Shown: piece by piece, positions 49,470 to 59,620 of the stretch
Layout: the number at the start of each line of letters is the position of its first letter
Numbering within the stretch: the stretch's first letter is position 1
Assembly: GCA_021234155.1 (NCBI GenBank)
Contig: JAJEKV010000129.1
Coordinates: forward strand, 1,405,963-1,469,962
Reading direction: 5' to 3'
Source: Isoetes taiwanensis
Lineage: Eukaryota > Streptophyta > Lycopodiopsida > Isoetales > Isoetaceae
DNA: 64,000 nucleotides
Position numbers and translations under genes: made by a program
Notes under the pieces: generated by a model
What the model saw: the letters and a program-made list of their open reading frames with translations, nothing else
Told to the model about the DNA's origin: nothing
Database searches by the model: none

Positions 49470-49959
49470 AGTATTCTGACGAATATTCTGATGAATACAT
49501 TGACGAAAAAATCGTCAGAACTTTCGTCATACTTTCGTCAGCATTTTCGTCATTTTATTCGTCAGAAACCTTCGTCAGCTTATTCGTCAGATTTTACGTC
49601 ATATATTTCGTCAGATTTTTCGTCACAAGTTTCGTCAGATTATACGTCACAAATTTCGTCAGCAACTCTATGCGTCAATTTTTTCATCAATTTTTTCGTC
49701 AGAGTTATCATCAGATTTTGTGTCAGATTACTCGTCAGATTTTGCGTCACCTTTTTCGTCAGTTTTATCGTCACAATTTTCGTCAGAATATACGTCACAA
49801 ATTTCGTCAGCAAATTTATACGTCAGATTTTTCGTCAAATATTATCGTCAGTTTTTTCGTCAGAGTAATCATCACAAAAATCGTCAAAAACTCACTGGAA
49901 AAATCCATAAGATTTTTCTGACGCATTTTTTGACGCAGAACAGGCATTCTCTTGTAGTG
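49470..49959. repeat. Right subterminal repeats of the CACTA element
   Basis: About thirty copies of TTTCGTCAGA-like units, mostly in the same plus-strand sense as those at the left end, with TCTGACGCATTTTTTGACGC just inside the right terminus. Spacing is about 15 bp, longer than a helical turn. Confidence 0.9.
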
Positions 49960-50204
49960 ATTGACCATTTTTTGACCCGGTCAGAAAATGGAATGGCTCT
50001 CAGATTCCTGATAGTATCTTGACTGATTTTGGTGACAGCAATATATGGATCCCAAATTAGGTCCCTGAATTGATATGAAAGTATTAGGAAAATCCACTTA
50101 CTGTGGCAATTGTGTAAAGGGTACTGTATAGATACTTTTATGAATATAAAGAAGTTTCTGTTTTGCATTCTCATTTTTTATGCTTCAGTTACAGAAATTT
50201 GTAC

Positions 50205-50610
50205 TTAGGCACTAAGGCCTGTGGTATCTGTTTTTAGAAACAGGCCTGTGGTAAAACAGAATTAGAAATTTACACAAGGCACAAATTTACACAAGACACA
50301 AAGCCATTACAAACTATTTTCTGGATTAAACAAAAGGCACAAGGCCTGGATTACAGTCGGCACACAAGGCCATCATATGTTAAAACAGAAGATACCAGAA
50401 TACTTCAGAATTAGAAATTTACACAAGGTTCAAAAAGGCACAAGGCCATCATATATTCAAAAAGGCACTAAGGCCATCATATATTACAAAAAGGCACTAA
50501 GGCCTGTATCACAAGGGATGAGTTCACAAGGGAGAGAGATCAAATGAAGGCACTAAGGCCTATATACCATCTGTTTTTCAAAAAAAAATACAAAGGCACA
50601 AAAGGCCTGT
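50205..50610. repeat. Degenerate AAGGCACAAGGCC repeats
   Basis: Around twelve irregular copies of AAGGCAC(A/T)AAGGCC(T/A) with ATCATAT or TTTACACAAGG between them. No coding potential. They lie next to the CACTA right end, outside its target duplication. Confidence 0.75.
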
Positions 50611-50747
50611 AGACTAACTTGATCAAAAGAAAAAAAAAGGTGGCACAGCCGGGACTTCAAGCTTCATCTGTAAGAAAAAGTGAAGAAAATTAGTTTAGAA
50701 TACATAAAAGAAAGCAAAAATTTAATGCATGCATGCTACTTACTCTG

Positions 50748-51181
50748 TAGAAAATTTTGGAGTTCCCAAAAAACTTCATGTTCTTCTTCGTCTTCTACCT
50801 CTTCTTCTTCTTCTTCTTGGTCTTGTCTTATTTCGATTCGTTATCGAGAATCTTGGGAATCAAATTGATCATCGAAGAAGCTTCATCAGAGGAATCGAAA
50901 TTAGAGGAGGATTCCACCTCTTCTGAAAGCTCCGAAAGATCTTCAGAGCTTTCAGAAGAGGTGGAATCAAGCTCAGAGCTCTCAGGCTCAGGGCTCTCGG
51001 GTACTGGGCTCTCAGGTTCGGGCTCCAGCAAATGGTAATTTGGCCAAGATCCTATTTCATAACTGGCCATCACCTGTGCCAAAGGAATTGAAAGCAGTTT
51101 CCGGCGCTTAGGGGAGGGAGAGCGAGAGCGAGAGGGAGAGGGAGAGGCTGGAGGGAGAGGCGGGCGGCGGCCGACATACAT
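50748..51181 (-). CDS. Possible first exon of an unrecognised acidic/serine-rich protein
   Basis: From an ATG at 51181 the minus frame gives MYVGRRPPLPPASPSPSRSR, SPSPKRRKLL, then an acidic EPEPESPVPESPEPESSE region. It stops near 50828, but a neighbouring frame continues with a glutamate run (EEEEEEVEDEEEHEVFWELQ) to a strong GTAAGT donor near 50750. A TATA-like TTTATAGG lies 35-40 bp upstream on the minus strand. No downstream exon was identified. It might instead be low-complexity sequence; the (CTT)n run favours caution. Confidence 0.3.
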
Positions 51182-51399
51182 TGGAAGGAATTGGACGATG
51201 CTTCTCCTTCACGACCATAGCCTATAAAGGCTGGCGTGAAATTAATTTCGTAGGCTACGATTTTAGGATTTCGTACCATTAGCATCTTTATTCCTAAAGA
51301 TTTTTTTTTTATTGAAGGTTTATTCCTAAAGATTTAGTAGGCAACTAATAATAACCTCGAAAGGACCATTATTTTATTTTATTTTCATGAATAGCTCCA

Positions 51400-51720
51400 A
51401 CATGCCACCTACGATGCACCACATGATTCACCAAATGCACCACATGATTCACCACATGCACCATTTGCATCACCAAACATGTTGGTCAATGGTTGTCAAA
51501 CATGTAACAAAGGTCATGTAAAGGCTCAAGCATGCCAAGGTGGCTCAAATATGCCACCTAGGCTCCAACATGCCAAGGTGGCTCAAACATGCCACGTAAG
51601 CTCCAACATGCCACCTACGATGCACCACATGATTCACCACATGATTCACCAAATGCACCACATGATTCACCACATGCACCATTTGCATCACCACATCTAT
51701 CACGACATGTAACACCACAT
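51400..51720. repeat. CACCACATG-type repeat block
   Basis: Direct repeats of CACCACATGATTCACC, AAATGCACC and ACATGCCAAGGTGGCTC. A segment (CTCCAACATGCCACCTACGA) occurs at 51388 and again at 51602. The motif is the complement of the GTGGTG array at 42.6-43.1 kb. Confidence 0.7.
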
Positions 51721-52112
51721 TGTCATGAATCTTTGAATACATCAATTTCTTCTGGAGATTTGAACTCCACCAGAGTGTTGCTCTGGTCAGCCAGAAAAGT
51801 CTATTGTATACAATAGTATACAACAATGTACATTAGAGTGTCAATGAAAGAATAGGTTACAAGAATAACCTCTTTGGTTACAATAATACAAACATGTGAT
51901 TACAAGTAAAGATCTATTGATCTGTCAACCTCAGCTTCATTACTACAGCAACTGTGCTTCACAACATCAATCATCATTCTGCGCGTGTCCAACAGCTCGC
52001 AACTAGAAATTGGTACACCCTGCAACAAACATATCAGGCCTCACATTGGATGAGTAATACCTTCAAATTCTGAACTCACCTTGCATTGGGATAGTATGTC
52101 CAAGTCTCGCAT

Positions 52113-52563
52113 TCAAGAGCCACAACTTTCTTTACAAAGACACATATAGCGAGGACCACACGACCAGCAATCGACCGAGTGGGGAACTTGTAATTTTCTT
52201 GTGTATAGCTTTATGGTGCTTGGGAATTTTGTGTTTGCATCCTCAACAAAACTCATGACGGGCTCGGAGCCCTTGTACATTTCTAGGGTCAAAATGGTAC
52301 ACACTGGGCCGACATTTAACCGGGTGACCTCCAAGACCTACAATGACATACATTTGTCGGTCTTTCTGCGATAACATCTTTGGCGAGAATGGTACATTCG
52401 AAATTGCAAGTTGAGGGTGCAACAGCGGTTTGTCCTTTGAAGCAAGCTCGTTCGACGGTAATGTGTAAATGAGCGGATCCATGAAATGGAACCTCTCGTT
52501 CCATGTCATGCTTGATGCGTAATTGGTGCATACACCGCCAAAGTCCAAGGTCCGGTAAAACAA
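52113..52563 (-). pseudogene. Possible Ulp1-like (C48) cysteine-protease fragment
   Basis: Two overlapping minus frames together read KDRQMYVIVGLGGHP, SVYHFDPRNV, then KLQVPHSVDCWSCGPRYMCL. The last block has the V-P...DCxxCGPR shape around the catalytic cysteine of Ulp1-type proteases, which some plant MULE elements carry. The expected HW before the catalytic histidine is not intact, and a frameshift lies near 52320. The assignment is tentative. Confidence 0.3.
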
Positions 52564-52905
52564 GATGATTTAAGAAATAGAAGACTTCAAATCTGAGTTG
52601 TTTATATTAAATTACTAACCTCATGAAGAAATGGACTATCCTATCACCGAACCAATCCCTACTTTTCTCCAATATTACGATTGCCTCTTGATCAAGCACA
52701 AGAGGCTCTGGCGTCCTTTAAACACTTCAAGTGGCAAGTGTTACGGTGGGATGTGCGCTCTTAACACTGCAAATCCCCTCGTCTTTGGTGGTGTAAGTTT
52801 ACATTCAGCAAATGGAAGATCATTGAAAACCTTGAGGAACATTGAAATAGCCAAGAAATGAACAATTGAAGTAAAACTTTGTTTATATTAAAAAGTCAAG
52901 AGAGG

Positions 52906-53600
52906 TTACATCATATACACAATAATACTATTTCTAGGCTTTAGTTCTATGTTTTTCATCATATTAATACAAATTTGACTCTCGAGTGTCAAACATATTG
53001 AAGATACATGTTGCTTTCGACATAACTTTGCACATTCCACGCCTTCAAAGAACCCCCGAAGCCAAACCTTTAGATCATTCATGAGGAAATTGCCATCTAC
53101 TCTGTCAGGGCTCCAGCTGTTTGGATAGATCATGGTGTTTGGCGCATTGAGGTACCCTTTGTATCTGGCGTCATCAATGAGAAGCACGTTCTCTTTTGTG
53201 AAACCACGAAATTGTCAGTAGACCTTTTTCAGTGCTTCAAAAAAATTGGCTTTTTCTTGTTAAATAAATTTGTGTTGGTGCGGTGATCCCGACTCCATAT
53301 GAACTTGAATTTGTCCTTGTGTTTCATCAATGCTCCCTTAACTATGACTCTCAAGTTTTGAGCTGCGCAGGCTGGACCAAAGTGCTATATGAAAATTCGA
53401 CCGCACCAATCTATGAACTCGCCCAACCGGTCTAGTTACTACGAACTTGGTTACGTTAAGTGTGATCAAGCGCACATCATCTTCTTTGGCGGTGGGTAGT
53501 AACTCACTCTTGTCATAGCTTCTACCCGAACTCCATTGTAGTAAAAACAAGCGAGGATTGGGCTTAACCTTGTAGTCTTACGCATGGACGAGTTGGTGCG
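52906..53600 (-). pseudogene. FCP1/SCP-type HAD phosphatase fragment, frameshifted
   Basis: Minus-strand frames, read in order, give KFVVTRP, then FHIALWSSLRSS, then MKHKDKFKFIWSRDHRTNT and KKPIFLKH, and finally ENVLLIDDARYKGYLNAPNT with MIYPNSW. This matches the order in FCP1/NLI-interacting phosphatases (the RPGxxEF region, 'vgiWSSa', 'FxWDQ', 'LLIDDSPYKALxNPPNTAIFP'). The nucleophile DLDGT/DLNGL motif that should come first is not visible. At least two frame breaks and stops occur. Such proteins normally dephosphorylate the RNA polymerase II C-terminal domain; this copy cannot be assumed active. Confidence 0.6.
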
Positions 53601-53789
53601 TGGCTGGAAACTTCGCCTCAAACATTTCTTGGTGCGGTGGAAACTTATGCTTCAGCATCTATTCGTGCAGGGATGGAAACTTCTGCTTCAGAATGTCTTG
53701 GAGGTGTCTTTTGCTTGGAATTCTGCTCTTGCTTTTTCTCTGAGACACTTCCAGCTGCAAAAATTTAACAGATTCGGTAACTATATGGG

Positions 53790-54242
53790 TCAAATTAAAA
53801 AGAAGACAGGCACAAAAGGTTGGAAGTTACCTTGTGACTTACATTCACGAAACGATTTGTTCAGATCATAACCTGATGCATCTGCTGATTTGGCAGATTG
53901 GTGTGGAGCATGACTTAATGCATCTGTTGATCTGGCAGATTCTTGTCCAGTTGGAGCACCTATTGGAGCTTGACTTGATGCACCTACTGATTTGTTGACA
54001 TCTACTGATTTGTCCGACTTCCTGTAACCTGATGCATCTTCTGATTTGCCCGAGTTTCTATCTGTGTCTAATGCTTTCGAAGGGGTGTGAGTGTCTTGTC
54101 CCCCTAACTGACCACATTGTACATCTATATCTACAAAGTAGGGATGAAGAAGTAAGCTACATATCCCAATTGCATCAAACAAGACTTGGTTACCTTTGAG
54201 GGTAGAAAATAATTCCCTTTTTGGTGTGCTAGATGGACTCAC
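53790..54242 (-). CDS. Serine/aspartate-rich frame, possible upstream exon of the FCP1-like gene
   Basis: A 150-residue minus frame with repeated KSxDAS/STDAxS phrases (SGKSEDASGYRKSDKSVDVN, SARSTDALSHAPHQSAKSAD). It reaches a GGTAACTT donor near 53829 in frame. The repeats are about 18-24 residues apart. Direction and distance allow it to be an exon of the phosphatase gene, but this is inference. Confidence 0.35.
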   Translation of the reverse strand: MSPSSTPKRELFSTLKGNQVLFDAIGICSLLLHPYFVDIDVQCGQLGGQDTHTPSKALDTDRNSGKSEDASGYRKSDKSVDVNKSVGASSQAPIGAPTGQESARSTDALSHAPHQSAKSADASGYDLNKSFRECKSQGNFQPFVPVFFLI

Positions 54243-54391
54243 ATAGTCATTGCCACCCGGTATGAACAGTTAGACTGAATTAGTAAAAGCGGCACCATGC
54301 TCGCAAACACGGAATTGAATCACAATTGATTGTAACTATGCTTTGGTTTGTTTAACTAAGCTCCAGACTTTTTTACTCTCTTTACGATGTT

Positions 54392-54610
54392 CCTGTTTTT
54401 ATATATCTAAAGTGTCCCCTAAAATGAGCGAGCGATCTCATCCCAGGGGGCACTTTAGATACACAAAACAGGAGAAGCAAAAGAGACTAAGCCAGCCAGG
54501 ATCTTGTTTTATGTCGGGCTTACTCCCTTTTCGAGTTTCCTGCTTGAGGTATCTAATTCGCCATCTGAGTGAGCGATGTCATCCTAGGGGGCAAATTAGA
54601 TCGATAAAGA
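54392..54610. repeat. Two hairpins with conserved loop and changed arms
   Basis: The first (54405-54460) pairs ATCTAAAGTG with CACTTTAGAT and extends with CCTGTTTT/AAAACAGG. The second (54551-54601) pairs ATCTAATT with AATTAGAT. Loops share TGAGCGAGCGAT or TGAGTGAGCGAT, then TCATCCyAGGGGGCA. Both are followed by GAGACTAAGCCAGC. The stems differ but still pair. Confidence 0.7.
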
Positions 54611-54699
54611 AAACGAAGGAGACTAAGCCAGCTTACTCTCTTTTCGAGCTACCTATAAGTGCTCACTGTAAAGTGCCTCAAAGTAGCTTGAAGTTGCTT

Positions 54700-55440
54700 T
54701 TGATCCTCCCTACTCACACCTAAGGCTTGTACCCATCTTTGTAGAAAATTCATGACGACAATTCTCAATGCAAGCGGTGATTACAAATCCCGCAAAGTGA
54801 AGCATAAATTTGTCAATGAGAATACAATTATACTAAGCACTTCAGGGAATTTTGTTATGAAGTACCTCAAGAGGTCGAAAGCGGACATGGAAGATGGTAT
54901 TGGTGATTTGCATTGGGCAATCAAAGTTGGTAGTGGTTTCCCCATCCCTTTGGAGGATCTTGCCACAGAATGGACGACCACTACCATAATCTTCGGCCTT
55001 ATCAAGGTGCGGAAGTAGTGGATCCAAGACAAATAAAGGAAGACGGTCCTTGCAAGATGAAACCTCTCTAACCTTGGTTCCAAAGCACTTTCACGTTTGT
55101 TGTGTAATGCGCTTCCCCGGCCGACAGCCAGATTAAGCTCCTCGATTTTTGTGCGCTCAAGTTACGGTAATAGTTCCTTCATTTCGACCTCGTATCTTGG
55201 CATATAGCCCGAATACCGTCCGCCGCGACTTTGGTTTATCCTTAATCATTCCTTCCCATTTTTTAAATCTTTATTCATCTTCTGATGCCCGGAACTCAAG
55301 TTTTTGAACCTTCATTTGTAGCACCTGCAGTTTTGATCACAAGTTTGCAACCTTGCCTTACACTGAATCACTTCGATCTTGTAGAGTTGATCCATTCTCC
55401 CGGTGTCTGTTGAATTCATCCGGAAAGTAATCCAAGGTTA
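54700..55440. other. Gene-free stretch
   Basis: Open frames exist on both strands at 54752-55083 but none resembles a known family or shows a clear coding signature. No repeat or terminal structure was recognised. Confidence 0.4.
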
Positions 55441-55449
55441 GTACCGCAT

Positions 55450-55870
55450 GACACAATGAGACACCACTTTACACACCACAAATTCCATCATGACAAACTT
55501 TGCACCACAAATGGCGTCATATTCACCACATGTGGTGTGGCATGTGGCACAAAACTGAGTCCACATGCCACACCACATATGGCACCACAATGCACCCAAG
55601 GCACCACATATGGCAATCCATTACTTCGCACCACAAACGGCGTCAAAGACCCCACATGTGGTGCAAAATGTGGATCCATAGTGGTGCCACATTAGACACC
55701 ACATGTGGCACCACAATGCATGAAGGCACCACATCCAGGGGGCATCCACCACCCTATATGTGGCGGAGATGGCGTGGTGCAATATTTAGCGCAGTTAGAT
55801 TGGCACCACATATGGCGGACAATCCACCTTATTCACAAGTATCACCATATCTAACATCACATATGTATGA
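55450..55870. repeat. CACCACATGTGGCACCACA repeat array
   Basis: About fifteen degenerate units of CACCACAtATGGCACCACA, many containing the palindrome CCACATGTGG or CCACATATGG. Period is about 25-40 bp. The composition mirrors, in complement, the GTGGTG array at 42.6-43.1 kb. Confidence 0.85.
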
Positions 55871-56126
55871 CACTAAGTATAGAAACATATAGAAGCCAAT
55901 TCACTATTGAGAAAAGGTACCACGTTTGGTACTATATGTGACACTACATATCTTTGAAATTATCCACCACAACTTCGAAATTATCCACCACAACTCGAAA
56001 CTAGCAAAGCACAAATTTCCTACACATAACTTACAACACACCCAAATGAAGAAGTAAGTGGTGTAATTGATTGTTCAAGCTTGCTAGACCTTCTTTGGAA
56101 AATAACAGGTTCAATATTAAATTGCA

Positions 56127-56729
56127 TCATATGGTGGTTCCGGAAGAAGAGGGTTGAAAAGTACCTATTTTTTCGATTGATTTTCCCGAGATTCTTCTTA
56201 CGACTTTAGGAGGCTTGAATTGTGGCCTAGTCATTTCAAGAGAGGAAGCATCATCGTGGCGGTTGCTCGCTTCCTCACTATTTGAAATGCTTGCATGCTT
56301 CCTCTTACGTTGGTGCGAGAGGCTTGGACCCTTTTTTTCTCTTAACTGTTGCCGAAACTCAACTAGTTTATTTCTTTTCCTTTTGTGTGAAGGTAATACG
56401 CAATGACCATAGTCCGTGAGGCCATGCCTCCCGAGGCACACTTCACGCCTCGTGATTTTTTTTTTGTAAAGGCACATAAATTCATTATACCTCTCCTTGC
56501 TCATATTCTTCAACCTTTGCATGATGAAACAAAACAATATTCTAAACAACAGAGAATCATGGGCATCCCCGAATCTAGAATGCAACCCACTGTAATTGGA
56601 TTTTCCTAATACTTTCGGTCCCCAAAGCGGACTCGATTTCTTCTTGTGTGGCGTAATGCTTTTTCTTGCACTGTACATTTCCTTGTAGGTGTATCCCGTG
56701 GCATTCAAGTCCGGTATGATCAGAGCCAT
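56127..56729 (-). CDS. Unrecognised 200-residue basic protein, possible first exon
   Basis: A clean minus frame from ATG 56729: MALIIPDLNATGYTYKEMYS, then HKKKSSPLWGPKVLGK. It is followed by a helical middle (LFCFIMQRLKNMSKERYNEF), then two basic patches (SHKRKRNKLVEF, SHQRKRKHASIS) and a serine-rich end. A run of eight or nine T on the plus strand near 56457 encodes lysines and is frameshift-prone. No known domain recognised. Basic patches suggest a nuclear protein. It may be the start of a gene running left towards the phosphatase fragment. Confidence 0.4.
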   Translation of the reverse strand: MALIIPDLNATGYTYKEMYSARKSITPHKKKSSPLWGPKVLGKSNYSGLHSRFGDAHDSLLFRILFCFIMQRLKNMSKERYNEFMCLYKKKITRREVCLGRHGLTDYGHCVLPSHKRKRNKLVEFRQQLREKKGPSLSHQRKRKHASISNSEEASNRHDDASSLEMTRPQFKPPKVVRRISGKSIEKIGTFQPSSSGTTI

Positions 56730-56814
56730 TTCGTGATCGATCTTCTTGCCAGAAATCAGAAATGGTCTTGCCGGATTAAGGGAGCGTGATCAGAGTTTTT
56801 GAGAGAAAATGAAA

Positions 56815-57741
56815 ATTCAGAATCAGAAATGGTCTTGCCGGATTAAGGGAGCGTGATCAGAGTTTTTGAGGGAAAATGATCGTGTACGTTGCTGAATAAG
56901 CCTGAATAAGACTGAAAGGACAAAATTTTGAATAAGTAATCATGTGTATTTTTGAAAAAATAACTCCCTCTCCCACTACAAATTCGGTAGTTCCCAAAAC
57001 ACTTAGCACCCAAAAATGTGGTGCTAAAATGCACGTTTTTGTTCCACTACAACATGCTTTCACCCGTATACGTTCGTGTCATTCATGTCACCAGTTTTTG
57101 TTGAATCTACCATTGTATTTGTTCATTCACGTTAATTTCTTTGCTGAAATTTTGTGAAAGCCATCGGATGCATGATTCAAAGCATGAAGTGCATTTTCAA
57201 AGTTGGGTCTATGGCATTGTCATGACTATATTAAGATACTGAGTGTTCTAACATACTTAGTTAGAATGTGTCGTCACCGATCCTTGCAAATGTAAATTTA
57301 GAATTTTAATGTTGCAAACGTAAAATTAGAATTTTAATGTGATTTACATCCTCATTAGCACTGCCCTTTTCCAAATTGCTCGTTGTTTATAGAAATCATT
57401 TCTTGCTTTCTAAAGTGTTATTATTATGCTTCCAATATACATTAAACATTGTTAATACTTCATCTGTAAGTAGTAGAATTTACAACTGTTGTCCTTGTTT
57501 TTCTATAGCATGAACGTCTGACATGATGGCACGTTCATGTTATCAAATGGTAAAACACATTTCTATTGACTACATTTAAGTTAGTTAATTGGGTAGTCCA
57601 TGCAAAATCGTGAAAGTGTCTTCTATAAACTTCATCCAAAGTAAGAAAGCATGCTACTATTTGCATGCATTTGGATGAAGAAACTCATGATTTTGAAGCA
57701 TTTCACACCTTTGCAGCTACTATTTCATAAGGAGAATTTTC
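56815..57741. other. Spacer with an inverted end-like sequence
   Basis: A 60 bp duplication, CAGAAATGGTCTTGCCGGATTAAGG, occurs at 56756 and 56824. Further right, TTAGCACC/GGTGCTAA form a hairpin at about 57003-57027, followed by GTTCCACTACAACATGC and CTTTCACCC at about 57043-57067, the inverse of 41569-41593. The remainder to 57741 is AT-rich 3' flank of the permease gene; nothing else is recognised. Confidence 0.5.
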
Positions 57742-59397
57742 CTATAGAGAAATTCCATTTTCAGAAACAGAATGACTAGTCGCATTCTTCAACTTCCAAC
57801 GTCGGTACGCGAGCGCAATCCAGTCTCCAAGATGGAGAGCAATGTATGAGCATATACCACCAATAAGACCATAAGCAATGGAGTATGTCAAAGGCATAAG
57901 GACCATGGTGAGAAAGGCAGGAATACCCTCTTTCATGTCCTCCCAATCAATTTCTTTAACAGATTTCATCATGAGCAAACCAACAAGGATCAGGGAAGGA
58001 CCAACTCCCCATGGTGGAATGGAAGCTAACAGAGGAGTGAAAAAGAATGCTAAAAAGAAGTAAAATGCAACAGTCAGGGAGGTTAAACCAGTCCTACCTC
58101 CTTCTTTTATACCAGTTGAGGATTCTATGAATGTAGTAACTGGAGATGTTCCCAGAACTGAACCAATTACTTTGGCTGTGGCATCACTCATGAATGCAAA
58201 GTATTGACCTTCAAAGTTACCCTCTTCATCCATGAAGCCTGCAAATTTAGCCATTGAGTAAAGGGTTCCTGTGGTATCTAAAATATCCACATAAAGAAAA
58301 GTAATCAAAGCAACCCACAATTCACTAGTGCCAAAAGCACTAAAGCTGAGAGCACCTGCAGTGCTTTCAATCGTATGAACATCTACAACTTTCTTGAAGT
58401 AGGCATAAGAAGTATTTCCCTGCTCAGTGTCAGGAAAATATGTTACTGCTGTTCCTCTAAACCAAGACACTCCTGTAACAAATACTATTCCATATATCAT
58501 AGCGCCTTTTATATTCTTGATCATAGCATAACCTATGATGAGAAATCCTACCACACCTAGCCAAAATGTTGCACTTTCCATTCTGTGGCTAAGGCATAAA
58601 ATATCTCCTGATACTGTGCCCCCTGGCATCAAGGTAGTTGTTCCATTAACAGTGTAAACAGGAGCAACTGCTGCCTTATATTTGCTAGGACAAGCACCCA
58701 ATGTAACCAGGGTTGATGAACTATAACCAATCAAGCCCACTCCTTCACTGGATTGAAGTCCAATAAAAGCCAAATACAGTCCAATTCCTGCAGAAGTTGA
58801 AGTTCTAACAGGTTTTGGGATCATTTTCGCGATTTTAGTTCGAAAACCCAAGGCAGCAAGAAGCAGGAATATTAATCCCTCAATAAAAACTGCAGCAAGA
58901 GCATTTTGATAATTAATGCTTCCAGATCCATGATATCCTACAACTGTATATGCAAAGTATGCGTTCATGCCCATGCCAGGTGCAAGGGCCACGGGCAAAT
59001 TGGCAAAGACCCCCATGATAAAGCATCCAATAAGGGCAGAAGCAGCTGTTGCAACAATGAGATCCTTCTTTGTTTTATCAAGGCACTGAGTATAGCCTTC
59101 ATTAACAGGAGTAAATTTGCATTCAGGGCCAGGCCTAACTAGATTTAGAGTTGTGCCATTACTGCTTAATCCATGACACTGATCAGCAGAAATAGATGGC
59201 ACATTACAGACTGAAAAACAATCCTTGACGCTGCAAGTACCACCAGAATCGCTCAGAATACTGGCATTAACTACCAGAATGTAAGCCATGGTCAAGAAAG
59301 TAGCTGTTCCAGCGCGAACTTCTCTAGTGAAATTGGTATTTCTAGATCTGAGCTTGAAATATTTACCGACAAAGCTGCTGCTTACTGCCTCGTTCAT
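57742..59397 (-). CDS. AZG1: AZG1-like adenine/guanine permease (NCS2/AzgA family)
   Basis: A single uninterrupted 551-codon frame, start ATG at 59395-59397 and stop at 57742. It encodes a polytopic membrane transporter that imports adenine and guanine, and in plants also cytokinins, by proton symport. Family marks are [20 protein letters not shown] at residues 24-43, [60 protein letters not shown] and [19 protein letters not shown], which lies in the substrate-binding half. About twelve to fourteen hydrophobic segments are visible. A plant-type cysteine-rich loop ([10 protein letters not shown]...C) follows the first segment. Length fits plant AZG proteins, and the sequence looks nearer AZG1 than AZG2. 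No intron, no damage: the only clearly intact host gene here. Confidence 0.96.
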   Translation of the reverse strand: MNEAVSSSFVGKYFKLRSRNTNFTREVRAGTATFLTMAYILVVNASILSDSGGTCSVKDCFSVCNVPSISADQCHGLSSNGTTLNLVRPGPECKFTPVNEGYTQCLDKTKKDLIVATAASALIGCFIMGVFANLPVALAPGMGMNAYFAYTVVGYHGSGSINYQNALAAVFIEGLIFLLLAALGFRTKIAKMIPKPVRTSTSAGIGLYLAFIGLQSSEGVGLIGYSSSTLVTLGACPSKYKAAVAPVYTVNGTTTLMPGGTVSGDILCLSHRMESATFWLGVVGFLIIGYAMIKNIKGAMIYGIVFVTGVSWFRGTAVTYFPDTEQGNTSYAYFKKVVDVHTIESTAGALSFSAFGTSELWVALITFLYVDILDTTGTLYSMAKFAGFMDEEGNFEGQYFAFMSDATAKVIGSVLGTSPVTTFIESSTGIKEGGRTGLTSLTVAFYFFLAFFFTPLLASIPPWGVGPSLILVGLLMMKSVKEIDWEDMKEGIPAFLTMVLMPLTYSIAYGLIGGICSYIALHLGDWIALAYRRWKLKNATSHSVSENGISL

Positions 59398-59620
59398 CTT
59401 GGATTAGGTTGCTCTGTGTGAGTATAGAATGCTGAAAGTGTGAGTAAGATGTGTCGGGTGTGTATAGGAGATGATGTCCATGTGGTTGGTGGATGGCTTG
59501 CACAATTGATGCAAGTGTAGAGCTTGTTGGAATTGTTTTTCAGGTAGTTGTAGAGAAAGAGGATTAAATAGGGAACATGATGGGTTGGATTGCGTGGTTG
59601 GATTAGGTTATCACATTTTT
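59398..59620 (-). promoter_or_regulatory. Promoter and 5' leader of the AZG1-like gene
   Basis: On the minus strand TATTTAATCC at 59561-59570 is a TATA-type element about 165 bp before the ATG, followed by a pyrimidine-rich CTCTTTCTCTACAAC initiator-like stretch. This implies a leader of roughly 130-140 nt without an intron. Position and spacing support the call; no specific regulator site is claimed. Confidence 0.5.

Larger units (their letters stand above)
44199..49962. mobile_element. Complete CACTA (En/Spm-type) element, 44202-49959, with ATT target duplication
   Basis: The left end reads CACTACAAGAGAA at 44202 and the right end TTCTCTTGTAGTG ending at 49959. Both sides are flanked by ATT (44199-44201 and 49960-49962), the 3 bp duplication expected of the CACTA superfamily. 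TIR similarity extends about 30 bp (CCTGTT, TGCGTCA, AAAAAT). Both ends carry dense subterminal repeats. No transposase gene is visible, so the 5758 bp element is non-autonomous. It contains an aspartic-protease fragment and a mitochondrial rRNA-like fragment. Confidence 0.93.
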
